64,000 bases of DNA from Diadophis punctatus similis (GCA_023053685.1 JALIGW010000010.1:8845012-8909011), one strand, 5' to 3'; positions 11,839-24,741 are shown, counted from the stretch's first letter. Notes: a model not told the origin generated them from the letters alone. A program made the numbers and translations.

Positions 11839-13021
11839 GGGGAGATGACTAGACCCCTCAACTTCAGATCATCTCTCCACTGTCCTGAGAGAAACACGAG
11901 GTCAAGCGTGTGACCTCCCTCATGAGTCGGACCCTGAACTACTTAGGTCAGGTCCATGGTTGTCATGGAATCCATGAACTCCTGAGCTGCATCAGAGGAT
12001 TCGCCAGATGAAGGCAGGTTGAAGTCCCCCAGCACCATAAGCCTGGGGAACTCAACCGCCAACCCTGCTACCGCCTCGAGCAGCTCAGGCAGGGCCTTTG
12101 CAATGCAGCTAGGAGGCAGGTACGTCAGCAAAAGGCCCACCTGAATCCCTAAGTCCAACTTCTCACACCCAACCATCTTCGGGGCAGGGCTCCTACGAGG
12201 ACACAAATTCCAGCGAGATATAATAGCCACTCCTCCACCCCTTCCCTGAGGTCGCTGCTGATGCTGAACTGAAAACCCATCCAGGCACATTTCCTCGAGG
12301 GGAACCCCCCCTCCTGACCCAGCCAGGTTTCAGTTATGCATGCCAGGTCAGCCCCCTCGTCCAAGATTAAATCCCGTACGAGGGGGGCTTTGTTGTTAAT
12401 CAACCTGGCATTCAACAGCAGCAGCTTGAGCCCAGGGCCCTGAGATCCCCAGTCACCAGGTACTTGGGCTGAGCTAGTTGGAACCAAAAATGGGCCGGAA
12501 CAAGAAATCGCTTGAAGACAGTGAGTTCTAGTTCCCCGAGAGCGGCCTGCCCCTCAGCTCCCGCCATACCTACCTCTCCCCATAAAGACCAAGATGTTCC
12601 GGCTCTCCTCCCACCCAGAGATCCCCTCCCCCCGCTGGTCCTCCTCTTTCCTTGCAGGCCATACATACCATCCACACTGAGCCGGGGAAATGAGTCAGGC
12701 CCCCCTCTGCTTCTGTTTCCACACTCAGCAGAGGGGGTCCGAATCCCAGTCCCTGACTCACTCATTCTAACAGAATCATTCTTATTCAGTCTATGCATTC
12801 ATTCCCCCAATCATTCCCCACATACAACCATACAACCCCACAAATACACTCATACAACCCCCCCTGGAGTAATATTTAAAAGTAAAAACAACAGCAAATT
12901 AAAAATAGTAAAGGAAGCCAGGCAGATATAAAATAGGACATGGGGAAGAGGAGTGCCCGCATCTAAAAAGTTCAAGTTCATCATTGGCCCCTTTGCCATG
13001 CAAGGAAGTAATTTACAAATT
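11839..13021 (-). pseudogene. L2-a, 5' UTR and endonuclease N-terminus of an L2 LINE
   Basis: On the minus strand, from about 12490, the frame LLLNARLINNKAPLVRDL followed by LACITETWLGQEGG is the start of the APE-type endonuclease of L2/CR1-clade LINEs. After a frameshift it continues with GRGGGVAIISRW, LLLTYLPPS and MVLGDFNLPSSG (endonuclease core). The sequence from about 12500 to 13021 is the likely 5' UTR. The copy stops at the 3' end of L1-C, so its RT and tail are missing, which is the reverse of normal 5' truncation and implies a later deletion or rearrangement. Confidence 0.8.
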
Positions 13022-13078
13022 CAAGACACCCCCCTTCTCTCACTGAATGGCAGAGTCACTCTTTTGGGATTCTGACAT
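13022..13078 (-). repeat. Gypsy-B 3' LTR stub and polypurine tract
   Basis: TTCTCTCACTGAATGGCAGA...GATTCTGACA at 13034-13078 repeats the outer end of the 5' LTR (22582-22626) almost exactly, then identity stops where L2-a begins. Immediately beside it, at 13080-13105, the minus strand reads AAAAAAAAGGGGCAGCA, a plausible polypurine tract priming plus-strand DNA synthesis. Confidence 0.85.
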
Positions 13079-13141
13079 GCTGCCCCTTTAAAAAAAAGAG
13101 TCCACCTATGAAAAGACATAAACAAAATCAATTATAATATA

Positions 13142-14589
13142 TTAACAAGGTTTGTTAGGGTATTGGGAGTGAAATCTTCTCAATAAGGTGGGAGCTCTAA
13201 CATGTTGTTTAGCAACCCATTCGTTTTGTGATGAAGACAAATGTTTCCAAGTTACCAAGTATTGCGTCTTTCCTCTATCGATCCTAGAGTCAAGAATTTC
13301 CTTGATTTCAAAGTGTTGTTCTCCTTCTATCGTGATTGGGACAGGTGGTGTAGATACAGGCAGTCTGAGTGACGAGGTTACCTCTTGCTTGAGTAAACTA
13401 ATGTGAAACACTTGCCTAAGTGTTTTTGGAAGGAGTAATTCTACTGCTACTGGATTGATGATCCTAATAATAGGGAAAGGTCCAATGAAATTTGGCCCTA
13501 ATTTTTTGGATAGTTGTAATGATTTTAAGAATTTTGTAGATAAATATACTCTATCCCCAACATGGAAAGCTTTGGGCTTGATTCTTTTCTTGTCGGCTTG
13601 AATTTTAAAAGCCTCTCTAGCTTCCTTTAAAGCTAATCTGACTACTAGCCATGTATTTTGCAGATTCTCTATCCACTCCTTAAGTGAGGGGATAGTGGGT
13701 TTTTCTGTGGGTAATTCAGGCATTGGGCTGAAATCCTGACCTGTAGCTACTCTAAAAGGGGTAAAACCAGTACTTGAGTGTACAGAATTATTGAAAGCAA
13801 CTTCCACAAAAGGTAAAAGTTCAGTCCAATTGTCCTGTTGAAAATGAATAAAACATCTTAGATATTGTTCCAAAACCGAGTTTGTTCTTTCACAATTTCC
13901 ATTAGTAGCTGGGTGGTGGGAGGAGCTTAATCCTTGGGCGGTAAGCCCAAAAATGCCTTCCAAAAGTTGGAGGTGAATTGGACTCCCCTATCAGAGATGA
14001 TTCTTTGTGGAACTCCATGAAGGTGATAAATGTGTATTAGAAATAATCTGGCTAAACTTTTAACAGTTGGGATTTTCTGGCAAGGTATAAAGTGTGCTTG
14101 TTTTGAAAACAGGTCTGTCATGACCCAGATGACCATATTCCCCGCACTTTCTGGTAATTCTACAATAAAATCCATAGCAATTTCTTTCCATGGCGCTGAT
14201 GGCTCGGCTACCTTCTGTAGGAGGCCTGGGGTTTTCCCTTGCCATCGTTTTGCCACAGCACAAATGGGGCAACTCGCTACATAGCTTTCTTTGTCCTTTT
14301 TTAGTGAAGGCCACCAAAATTGTCTCTTTATTAAGTGTAAAGTCTTCACAAACCCAAAGTGTCCAGCTAATTTAGAGTCATGACACCTTTCCATTAAGCG
14401 TAATCTTTGGCTAGCAGGCAAATATAGCTTCTCTCCCATCCAAGCTAAGCCCTCTTCCATCAAGCAGCTGGATTTGTGGTTCAAAAACCATTCATCGGTG
14501 GTTAATGCTTGTTTAAAAACGTGGATGGTGTCTTCATCTGTCAATGTTTCTTGTTTTTCTTGGGACCTGGTGACTACTTTAGCGGCCAA
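13142..14589 (-). pseudogene. Gypsy-B integrase with chromodomain
   Basis: Two overlapping frames cover the protein. 14589-13927 holds the H2C2 finger (CHDSKLAGHFGF; CPICAVAKRW) and the core with MDFIVELP and IISDRGVQF. After a single frameshift near 13940, the frame 13963-13142 continues HHPATNGNCERTN (catalytic Glu), FTPFRVATGQDFSP, the GPX-type segment KLGPNFIGPFPI and a C-terminal chromodomain (EIKEILDSRIDRGKTQYLVT, WKHL, WVAKQHV). Chromodomains guide integration of chromoviral Ty3/Gypsy elements to chromatin (family knowledge). Apart from the frameshift the protein looks complete. Confidence 0.9.
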
Positions 14590-15904
14590 TTGATCAGTTT
14601 GTATTATGGGTTTTATTACTTCTGATCTCGCACTATTGTATTGTGGCTTTCTGGATAGTGCGTCTGCCAGAAAGTTTTTCTCCCCAGGGAGAAATTTGAG
14701 AGTAAAATCAAATCATTTGAAGTATTGAGCCCAACGTACTTGTTTCGGGGATAGTTTCCTTGGGGTCTTTAGAGCTTCTAAATTTTTGTGGTCAGTCCAG
14801 ACTTCAAAAGGGATCTTACTTCCTTCTACGAAATGTCTCCAAGTCAAAAGTGCCCATCGCACTGCGTAAGCCTCTTTTTCCCAAATAGCCCACCTTTGCT
14901 CAGTTTCATTCAATTTTCTGGATGTGTACGCACATGGTTGTAATTGTCCTTGCTCATTTTTCTGAAGCAGGACCACCCCTATTGCCACATCGCTGGCATC
15001 TGCTTGTATGATGAATGGTTTCTCTGTGTCTGGGTGTTGTAGCACTGGCTCTTCTGAGAACAGCCATTTGAGTTTTTCAAATGCGGCTTGGCATTCCATT
15101 GTCCAATTCACAGGTTGCCTCGGTTTTGGATTTCCCTCCCCCTTCATTTTTAACAGTTTCGTGATGGGGAGGGCAATTTGAACAAAGGCGATAAATTTAA
15201 ACTGGTGATAAAAATTTGCGAACCCCAGGGACTTCCGGTTTTGGCTCCGACGACGTTGCTGGTGCTCCTTGTCGGGCGTCCGTTCGGCTCCCTGTAAAAG
15301 CCGCCAGAACAGCTGTCTGGCGGCTTGAAAATCTCTCCCCGGGCAAAGGGGAGAGATGAGAGCGAGATAGGTGGGGTAGAGCCCCCCTAGTGCCCTAGAA
15401 GTCAACTTAGGGCGCGAAGGGTGAGGGCTCCCCAGGGAGCCTGTCTGTTCCTCCGGGAAGTCGGAAGCCTCCGCTTAAAAAGCGGAGCAAGAAGTCGCGA
15501 CCACAGCTGCTGTAATAAAGGAAAGTATAACTATTTTAAACCTAAAGAGAGCAGTCAGAGAAAGGCAGGAGTCCAGAAGGGCATTAATTTTGACTTTAAC
15601 TCCACTGCTGGAATTTACTTTGGAAGCAACAAAGTAGCCTAATAAGGAAGAAGCAACAATATGGCGATTGGAGATTTGGGCGTGGAAGAGAAAGAGAAAG
15701 TTATTTTTACTTTGTTACCAGTTCTTTCCTATGGAAACCTTTGAGGTGGAGAAATGATCTTTTTTCCGTTTGTCTCCTGATTAAATTTACAGCTGTATAA
15801 AAGATAAAAGACTAACTGGCTTTGGAGTTGGGAATAACTTCGTTGAGTTTGCACTGCAGTTTTTTTCCCCTCCTCTTTGTCCTTTTTTTTCTGAGAATAC
15901 TGAA

Positions 15905-16900
15905 ATGGCTTCTAAACCTGGAAAGACTGTTGTGAATAAAAGAAATGAGTATTTTTCTGATCACACTTCAAAGATGCAATCTATGCCTGATTTAACATCA
16001 TCGAAGTCTTTAACACCTGAAACTTTATTTAATAATTTGAAAATCATGAAAAATGAACTGATTATGGATTTCAATTCAAAAATTAATGAATTAGATAAAA
16101 AAATGCAGGCTGCTTTGGAGAAAATGAATTTACAACTGAGAGCTGATGTGTTGAAAGTTTGTAAAGGATTAGCAACAAATATGGAGATTTTGGAGAAGGA
16201 TTTGGAAAAAAATAAGCAAGCTTTGACAACTTCAGAGGAATACATAGCCAAGGTTCAAAATGATATAGTAAATTTGGAAACAGAGGTGTTGATGTCTCAA
16301 TTCAGAGAGATGAATTTCTCTGTTGTACGCCGCCCTGAGTCCTTCGGGAGTTGGGCGGCATATAAGAACACCATAATAAATAAATAAATAAATAAATGAA
16401 ATTTGCTATAAGAGTTAGGGGCCTGAAAGAGGGAAAATTTGAAAATTTGAAAGAAAGGATGGTAAAGGCCCTGGAGCAGGTGTCTGGAATGTCTAAACAG
16501 GAATTGGCTATGCAAATTGATAAGATATATAGAGTCAACTCTTGGTATGCAAAACAAAACCACCTGCCAAGGGACATTGTAATATATTTTACTACAAGAG
16601 CTCTGCGGAATAGAATTACACAGGCGACCTTCAAGAATAATCTTCAGGTAGATGGTCAGGAAATAAGGATATGGAAAGAAATTCCTGCTAAGATGCTTAA
16701 AGCCAGGAAAGAATTTACCTTTTTGGTGGAGGAACTAAAAAAATGAAATCTACGATATCAATGGAATGCACCAACAGGAGTGATTGTGAAATTTTTGGGA
16801 AAAAGATACGGGCTTAACACAACAAAGAAAGCTACAGAATTCTATATCAATGTTTTAAAGGCTGATATTTCTAAAATTCCAGAGGATAGAAGCATGGAAA
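15905..16900 (+). pseudogene. L1-B ORF1 protein
   Basis: The start at 15905 (MASKPGKTVVNKR) follows the 5' UTR. The N-terminal part predicts a long coiled coil (about residues 35-125, heptad-like K/E/L pattern). At 16325 a 70-bp L2 tail interrupts the frame after FREMNF; it resumes at 16396 as MKFAIRVRGLKEGKFENL, the RRM-like domain, then DIVIYFTTRALRNRITQ and RKEFTFLVEELKK, and a TGA at 16744. Downstream, out of frame, the C-terminal domain persists to about 16900. ORF1p is the trimeric RNA-binding chaperone of L1. Confidence 0.85.
16325..16395 (+). mobile_element. Short L2 3'-tail insertion in L1-B ORF1
   Basis: About 70 bp consist only of the L2 terminal hairpin (GCCGCCCTGAGTCCTTCGGG...GGGCGGC at 16329-16359), ATATAAGAAC and an (AATA)n tail. 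A degenerate target duplication, ATGAATTTC against ATGAAATTT, flanks it. It shows that the hairpin plus tail alone is enough sequence to define an L2 insertion end. Confidence 0.8.
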
Positions 16901-16924
16901 TGATGGAGGAGGAGAAGAAAAACC

Positions 16925-17240
16925 AGATATATTTGTCCAAGAGGAAATAATTCCAAAGATTCAAAGTGATTGGCAGAGCCAGGTAGATGTTTGCGACGTG
17001 GAAAAGGAGATGGAGGATTGGGGTCAGATGGGAGGTGAATCGATAGATTCGAAATTGTCAAGTGACAGATGGTGTTGAAATCTATAATTTGTCTAAGATG
17101 AAATAACTCCAAAGAATCAAGTGATTGGCAGAGTCAGACAGTTGTTTGCAACGCAGAAAAGGAGACGGAGGATTGCGGCCAGATGGGAGGTGAATCGATA
17201 AATTTGGAATTGTCAAGAGACAGATGGTGTTGAAATTTGT
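16925..17240 (+). repeat. Tandem duplication of a ~155-bp segment after L1-B ORF1
   Basis: Two copies, at about 16935-17080 and 17092-17235, share GATTGGCAGAG, GAAAAGGAGA, CAGATGGGAGGTGAATCGAT and GACAGATGGTGTTGAAAT with a few substitutions between them. Confidence 0.85.
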
Positions 17241-17244
17241 TCCT

Positions 17245-17800
17245 TTTTAGATTACATTATATTAATTTGATATAGTGTAATATTATGTTACTAATATTTA
17301 TTTTGTGGGATTTTAGGATTAGGTTTAAGGTTTTTGAGGTATAAGGGGTTAGGTTTTACTCATTTTTATTGTTATTATTATATATATGATACATTTTGAA
17401 GTTGATATTTTAATATATTGTAATATTGTTATTAATATTGGGCTTGATTTTTTAATATATATATATTTAAAAAAACTATGGGAATAAATAATTTGGTAGA
17501 ATATTTTAAATATTGAGGTATTGTGACTAGGTATAAACATTACTTTTGTTATTAATATATATATTATATGTTCTGAAACCAATAATTTGATATATCATAA
17601 TATTATGTTATTAATAAGTTGTTGGACTTTAGGTTTAAGTTTAAGGGTTTTGAAGTATAAGGGGTTAGTTTTTATTCCTTTTTCTTATCATTATTAATAT
17701 ATATATTATATATTGGGAAGTTAATATTTTGATATATTGTAATATTATGTTATTAATATTGTTTGATTTTATGATCAAGTTTAGTTCTTGAGGTTCATCT
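17245..17800 (+). repeat. AT-rich tandem repeats in the L1-B 3' region
   Basis: Two and a half degenerate copies of a roughly 320-bp unit are visible, anchored by GGTTTAAGG/GGTTTAAGT, TATAAGGGGTTAG and AATATTATGTTA(C/T)TAAT. They occupy the place where ORF2 would be expected. No coding potential is visible. Confidence 0.7.
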
Positions 17801-18128
17801 TTGTTTCTCTTCTATTTTTGTTTTTCTTTTTTTTCTTTCCTTTTTCTCTTTTATAATTATTAATATAGACTATGTAAAAGATAGAGGTTTAGAGATGTGA
17901 ATTATAGTATGAGATGTTGTATGATGTTTTTTTAATTGTTTACTTTCTTTTTTATTATTTATTTTCTTTAATTTTTATTATTTTTATCCTTCTTCCGATT
18001 ATGTTTTGAATAGTTTAGAAAAATTCGAAGTTAAAGATTCCAAAAAATGGGGAAATTAAGAAGTTGTTTTAACTTAATTTAAATTTATTTTATTGAATAT
18101 TATGCCCTGTACTTTCTCTGGGAAGTCC

Positions 18129-18180
18129 GGGGGGGAGGGGGGAAGGGAAGGGAGTGGGTTGGGGGTAGGGGGGATGGGGG
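18129..18180 (+). other. G-rich tract in the L1-B 3' UTR, potential quadruplex
   Basis: G runs of three to eight bases precede the final TACTTTGTACTTATAAAACT and A-rich tail, in the same position as in L1-C and L1-A. Confidence 0.8.
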
Positions 18181-18328
18181 AGAAAAATGAAAAATGCTTG
18201 TACTTTGTACTTATAAAACTTTTTGAATAAAAAAAAATATTTGCGAACCCCAGGAAGCTTTGTAGCTGTTTGCGCATGCAGGTGTCTCCCAATCAAGTAC
18301 AGCCTGCACTTTTTGAGGGTCCATTTCT

Positions 18329-20044
18329 TTTTTTATTAAATTTTTTATTTTCAAACATCACAATATTTTGACATACGTCCACATCCATTATAATACATTG
18401 GTAATATCAAATAATATACAATCCTTTTTATATTTACATATCTTCCTCATTTTTCTCACGTTGTCTCACGATTTTTTATTTTTCCTTTTTTGTTCTTCAT
18501 TTTCTCTTCTCCTTTTTGTCCAGTTATACCAATTAGTCCATATCTCGTAATAGTCCGAATTACTTTGTCCTTTAAGATCCATCGTTAGTATATCCATTTC
18601 TGCACATCTGTAAATTTTTTCAATCAATATATTTTCCGGTGGTATTTGACATTTTTTCCAGTACTGGGCATAAACTATTCTCGCTGCCGTGATGATATGC
18701 AAAGCTAGGTATTGTATATTTTTAGGGTATTGTTTCTTCATTATTCCTAGCAAAAAAAATTCCGGATTGAATTCTATTGTCCTTTCCATGATTTCCTGTA
18801 GCCATTTATGAACCTTATTCCAGAAACCTTAAGCTTCAGGGCACGTCCACCACATATGAAAGAAGGTGCCTATCTCTTTGTTGCACTTCCAACAAGCCGA
18901 ATTTGCATTTGGGTAAATTTTTGCCAATCTTGATGGTGCTAAGTACCATCTGTAAAACATTTTATAATAGTTCTCTTTGTATGCCACAGATTTAGTTATT
19001 TTACAGTTTATATTCCATAACTTCTCCCAATCAGCCAGGTGGATATTATGTCCTACGTTTTTGGCCCACGCTATCATTGGTTCTTTGACAATTTCTTCCA
19101 TTTTTTCAGATTCTAATAAGTAATTATATAGTTTCGATATCATTTTTTCATCTGGACCTATTAAGATTTTATCCAATTGTCGCAGGTCCGTATCTATGCC
19201 CATTCCTTCTTTATCCTTATTATAGTTTGATTTTATTTGTAGGTAGGGCCACCAGTCAATTCTAATATTTTGTTCCGATAATTGTTCCCTGCTCTTTAGC
19301 TGTCCTGTCATATCTAATAAATCACTATATCTTACAATTCTAATTGTATCAATTAAATTCGGATATACCGTGGCTTCTATGGGTGAAAGCCATCTGGGAA
19401 TTTTTGTATAATTTTGCTTTTTTGTTTCATACCATGTTTTTATGAGAGATTTTCTAATTAAATGTTGGTTGAAGTTAGATTGTAGTTTAAGTCCATCCTT
19501 CCATATATAGACATGTCACCCCATCAAAAGGTCATGGCCTTCCAGAATTAATAGTCTCTTATTTGATAAATAGTCTCTTATTTGAATTAATAGTCTCTTA
19601 TTTGATAAAGTCTTTAATCCATGTCAAAGATGCTGCCTTGTAGTAAATTTTCCAATTGGGGAGTCCGAGGCCGCCTCTGCTCTTATTATCCTGTAGATTT
19701 GTTAATTTAATTCTTGGTTTTTTATTTAGCCAAATAAATTTAGTTGTAATTTTTTTCATTTCATTAAAAAAACTAGTCTCTAATATTATAGGAATTGTTT
19801 GGAATAAATATAAAAATTTAGGTAGAATACTCATTTTAATTACGGCAATACGCCCTAATAGTGAAATTTGTAACTTTTTTCATTTCTCAAGATCTAGCTT
19901 CATTTGATTTACTAATTTGTCATCGTTGTCTTTTTTAATGGATGATTTTTTATTTGTTAGTATTATACCTAAATATTTAATTTTTTTTGTTATTTGCAAA
20001 CCCAATGTTCTTTCCAATTCCTCATTCTGCTTTTTTGTCATATT
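18329..20044 (-). mobile_element. L1-E, 5'-truncated L1 (ORF2 C-terminal part)
   Basis: A 19-bp target duplication, TTTTTGAGGGTCCATTTCT, lies at 18310-18328 and 20045-20063, and the left end starts with a T-rich stretch (poly-A tail on the minus strand), both signs of target-primed reverse transcription. The coding remnant includes KIKYLGIILTNKKSSIK, ILPKFLYLFQTIPI, GGLGLPNWKIYYKAASLTW, MIAWAKNVGHNIHLADWEKL and the C-terminal CWKCNKEIGTFFHMWW (cysteine-containing end of ORF2). It belongs to the L1-D-like subfamily rather than to L1-A. A small triplicated TAGTCTCTTATTTGA lies at 19545-19610. Confidence 0.9.
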
Positions 20045-20756
20045 TTTTTGAGGGTCCATTTCTATGCCCTGGTGTGAAATACGGTATCCCAATTTTCTCT
20101 TGGTGGAATTCACATTTGGAGAGTTTGGCATAAAGTTTGGCAGTGCGGAGTTTGTTTAACACTGCCCTGACTAGTTTTACGTGTTCTGCTTTGGTCTTGG
20201 AGTATAAAAGAATATCATCTAAGTAAACCAGGACCCCTTTATATAAATGTTCTTGCAAAACCTCGTTTATTAATTGCATAAACACTGCGGGTGCCCCTTG
20301 TAGCCCAAAGGGAAGCACTTTGAACTGGTAGCACCCAAGGGGGGTGTTAAATGCAGTTTTCCATTCATCCCCCTCCGTAATTCTGATTCGATAGTATGCT
20401 TCCCTTATATCTAGTTTGGAAAATATTTTCCCTTTAGCAAGGTGTGCTAGCATATCTTTCATCAGCGGGAGGGGGTACATATTCTCTACACTGATAGTAT
20501 TAAGGTTCCTAAAATCCACACAGAGGCGTTTTGAACCATCTTTTTTCTCCCTAAATAACACTGGGGCTGCAATTTTTGGTCGGGCAGGTTTGATGAAACC
20601 CCTTGCTAGGTTTTTCTCAATGAAAGCTCTCAGTTCTTCCAACTCCCCCGATGACATGCTGTACATCTTAGGCTTGGGAAGTTTAGCCCCGGGTAAGATT
20701 TCTATTGCAGTCAGTGGGGCGGTGGGTGGGTGGGAGTTCGTCCGAGGCTTTTTCAC

Positions 20757-21260
20757 TAAAAACCTCAGCCAAATCTTTGTATTCCTTGGGTATGCCCTCG
20801 GTTGGCCAGGTATAACCCGGCATTGCTGTTTCTCGGTGCTCTCCCACCTCAGTTTCTATCTGTGGATTCTCTGCAAAAGTCACGTGCATCTGGAATTTTA
20901 TGCCTTGCTCCCAATTTATTTTTGGATTCCATTTTTTCAGCCATGCAAGTCCCAATACTAGTGGCCATTCCATGCCAGGTGCCACTATAAATGTAAGCAT
21001 TTCCTCATGGCTCCCAATGCCTATTTTCAGGGGTTCAGTAGCAAACAAAGCTGGTTCCCCCCCCTGCTATTGACCTATCTAGTTGGCAAAAAGCGATGGG
21101 TGTTTTCAGCTTTCTTACCTTGATCCCCAACTCCCCTATTAGGGTTGGGTTGATCAAGCATCTGGTGCACCCTGAGTCCACTAATGTGGAGATATTTCTT
21201 TCTCCGTCTTGGTTAGGCATAAATAGACTTAGAGGGAGGGTAAGCGGTTCAATTGGCTTG
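20757..21260 (-). pseudogene. Gypsy-B protease and linker to RT
   Basis: The minus strand encodes ISTLVDSGCTRCLINPTLI (DSG active site of the aspartic protease) near 21190 and, in the next frame, APGMEWPLVLGLAWLKKWNP. A frameshift lies in the run of C at 21056-21063. The homologous region of Gypsy-D (54932-55555) shows the same order. Confidence 0.85.
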
Positions 21261-21272
21261 CTTACCAGTGGT

Positions 21273-22170
21273 TCATCCTCTGGATCGCTTCTGAACGAGG
21301 TTAGATCCTTCTCTTGAAATGCCGGGATGTTCTCTCCAATGAGGGGGGGATGGAGGTTCTGCCATCTCGCTGCTCCTCAGGACAGTTTCTCTCCCGTGCA
21401 GGACAGGCTTCATTGGTCTCTCCCCCATCAGGCGTTCTGGTTTCCGGGCGGGTACTTGGGAATGACACTCAGGCACTCAGTGTCCCTCCTTCCCGCACTT
21501 GAAACAGGTTGGGGGTTTAGGAGAAAAAGCATGTTGCCTTTTGAATGGCTCTTCCTTCCATTGGGGTGGGGATTTCTTCCATGCTCACCCCGTATGGTAC
21601 TGGGTCCTGGCCATATCGATCTCTGCTTCTTTGGCTTTGAAGTACCACTCACGCAGGTGATTCGGTGCGTCCCTAGCCATGCAGGCATTATATAGATCAT
21701 TTGTTGGGTCCTCTGCTGCGCCATCCACTCAAATGCCAGCATCCTGGGGTTTGGTGGTTCCCTCGGCCTCCTCAGCGGTTGCTGTGCTCCCAGTGCTCCT
21801 TAGCTGTCATTTTGGGGTCCCCCGGATGTTGAGGTTTTCCAAAGTTTCCATCACCAGCTGGGCTCAGGCGACCCTCACTCAGCAGTGCTTCGGTGAGTTC
21901 CCTCTGGTCAGAGAAGGCTTCTAGTTCCAACTCCCACCGTGGTCTCCGATTCCCTCAGTTGAGATTGACTCCTCTGGTTCTCCCATCCCAGCTGTCTTTC
22001 TTCTCCAGAATTTCCTCATCCTCTTCAATGGGAAGTAGGGAATAGGCATCCGGCTGGGTGTTTGTTGAGGTTTTCCCCCAACATTCAGTTTCCTCCTGTT
22101 CCCTATTTTGTTCGGACATGGTTTGCAAGGTCCCCTCTGTAGAGCGAAATTGCTTCTCTGGGTTGACCAT
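21273..22170 (-). pseudogene. Gypsy-B gag
   Basis: The N-terminus starts near 22119 (MSEQNREQEETECWGK) directly after the leader. Downstream frames give matches to the Gypsy-D gag, including the YIMPAWLGTHRI region and a CFKCGKEGH-type segment near 21500 that is displaced by frameshifts. An internal deletion relative to Gypsy-D is likely because about 300 bp of the capsid region are absent. Identity as Gag is inferred mainly from Gypsy-D. Confidence 0.75.
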
Positions 22171-22188
22171 TTTGCAGATCTTGCTTTC

Positions 22189-22626
22189 TATAAAGATTGC
22201 CTCTCCATCTAACTTAGAAAAGCACGAACTTCTGAGCCGAGTAGTTCAAAGGGATTCTTTATTTAAGTAGATGTGAAAGCATTCCATTCAAAGCAAGATA
22301 CGAATACCCTTAGGCAAAGCAGGTACTGTTAAACCTTAGAGACCCCTCCCCATTAGCCAGACTGCAAAAGCCTGTCCAATACACACGTGTGAAAATCCAC
22401 TGCTCTGGGAACCAGATAAGCATAAGTTCCCCCAGAGCCTCTTCCGTTTAAACTAACCCACATTGCCCCCCATAAACCCTGTCCCAAGATGAAGAGATTT
22501 CAAGATGCCTGGCACCAGGATATGTGTTGTAAACATCAGTTGATCCAAGCAATGCTGATACATCAAACTCAAGACCCCCCCCCTTCTCTCACTGAATGGC
22601 AGAGTCACTCTTTTGGGATTCTGACA
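22189..22626 (-). repeat. Gypsy-B 5' LTR
   Basis: About 438 bp, reading TGTCAGAATCCC... on the minus strand from 22626. It aligns along its length with the plus-strand LTRs at 25670-26092 and 52855-53258, sharing TTATGGGGGGCAATG/TTATGAGGGGCAATG, AATAAAG (polyadenylation signal) and CTCAGAAGTTCGT. The inner end is TATAAAG instead of the TGTAAGG expected from the related LTRs, a probable mutation. Confidence 0.85.

Positions 22627-24741
<2,115 letters not shown>

Larger units (their letters stand above)
15230..18238 (+). mobile_element. L1-B, full-length L1 derivative with ORF1 but no ORF2
   Basis: A 16-bp target duplication, ATTTGCGAACCCCAGG, flanks it at 15214-15229 and 18239-18254. The 5' UTR (15230-15904) starts GACTTCCGG and matches the 5' UTR of L1-A (34666 leftward). 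ORF1 follows, then a tandem duplication, an AT-rich repetitive 3' region and the same 3' UTR end as other L1 copies, with a G-rich tract and A-rich tail. There is no endonuclease or RT sequence anywhere. It is therefore a non-autonomous, HAL1-like organisation rather than a 5'-truncated L1. Confidence 0.9.
14590..20756 (-). pseudogene. Gypsy-B reverse transcriptase and RNase H, split by two L1 insertions
   Basis: The N-terminal part (20756-20045) is open: AAPVLFREKKDGSKRLCVDF, FSKLDIREAYYRIRI with the motif A Asp, and VLVYLDDILLYSKT with the YLDD catalytic site (codons at 20214-20225). The thumb continues across the first insertion in 18239-18328 (LGFA, CAQTATKL in another frame) and, beyond the second, in 15229-14590, where FVIQADASDVAIGVVLLQ, CAYTSRKLNETEQRW and WTDHKNLEALKTP mark RNase H. 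Excising 15230-18238 and 18329-20044 restores the colinear order. Confidence 0.9.
13022..22626 (-). mobile_element. Gypsy-B, chromodomain-bearing Ty3/Gypsy element, heavily interrupted
   Basis: Minus-strand order: 5' LTR (22189-22626), gag, protease, RT, RNase H, integrase with a C-terminal chromodomain, polypurine tract and a 57-bp stub of the 3' LTR. Two L1 copies (15230-18238, plus strand; 18329-20044, minus strand) were inserted in the RT, each with a clean target duplication. A few frameshifts are present but large parts are open, so the element is younger than Gypsy-A. The LTRs at 25670 and 52855 are the same family. Confidence 0.9.

Noticed and set aside
13022..22626. Endogenous retrovirus with env
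   Set aside because: The integrase-chromodomain is followed at once by the polypurine tract and LTR; no envelope frame exists, so Ty3/Gypsy fits better.
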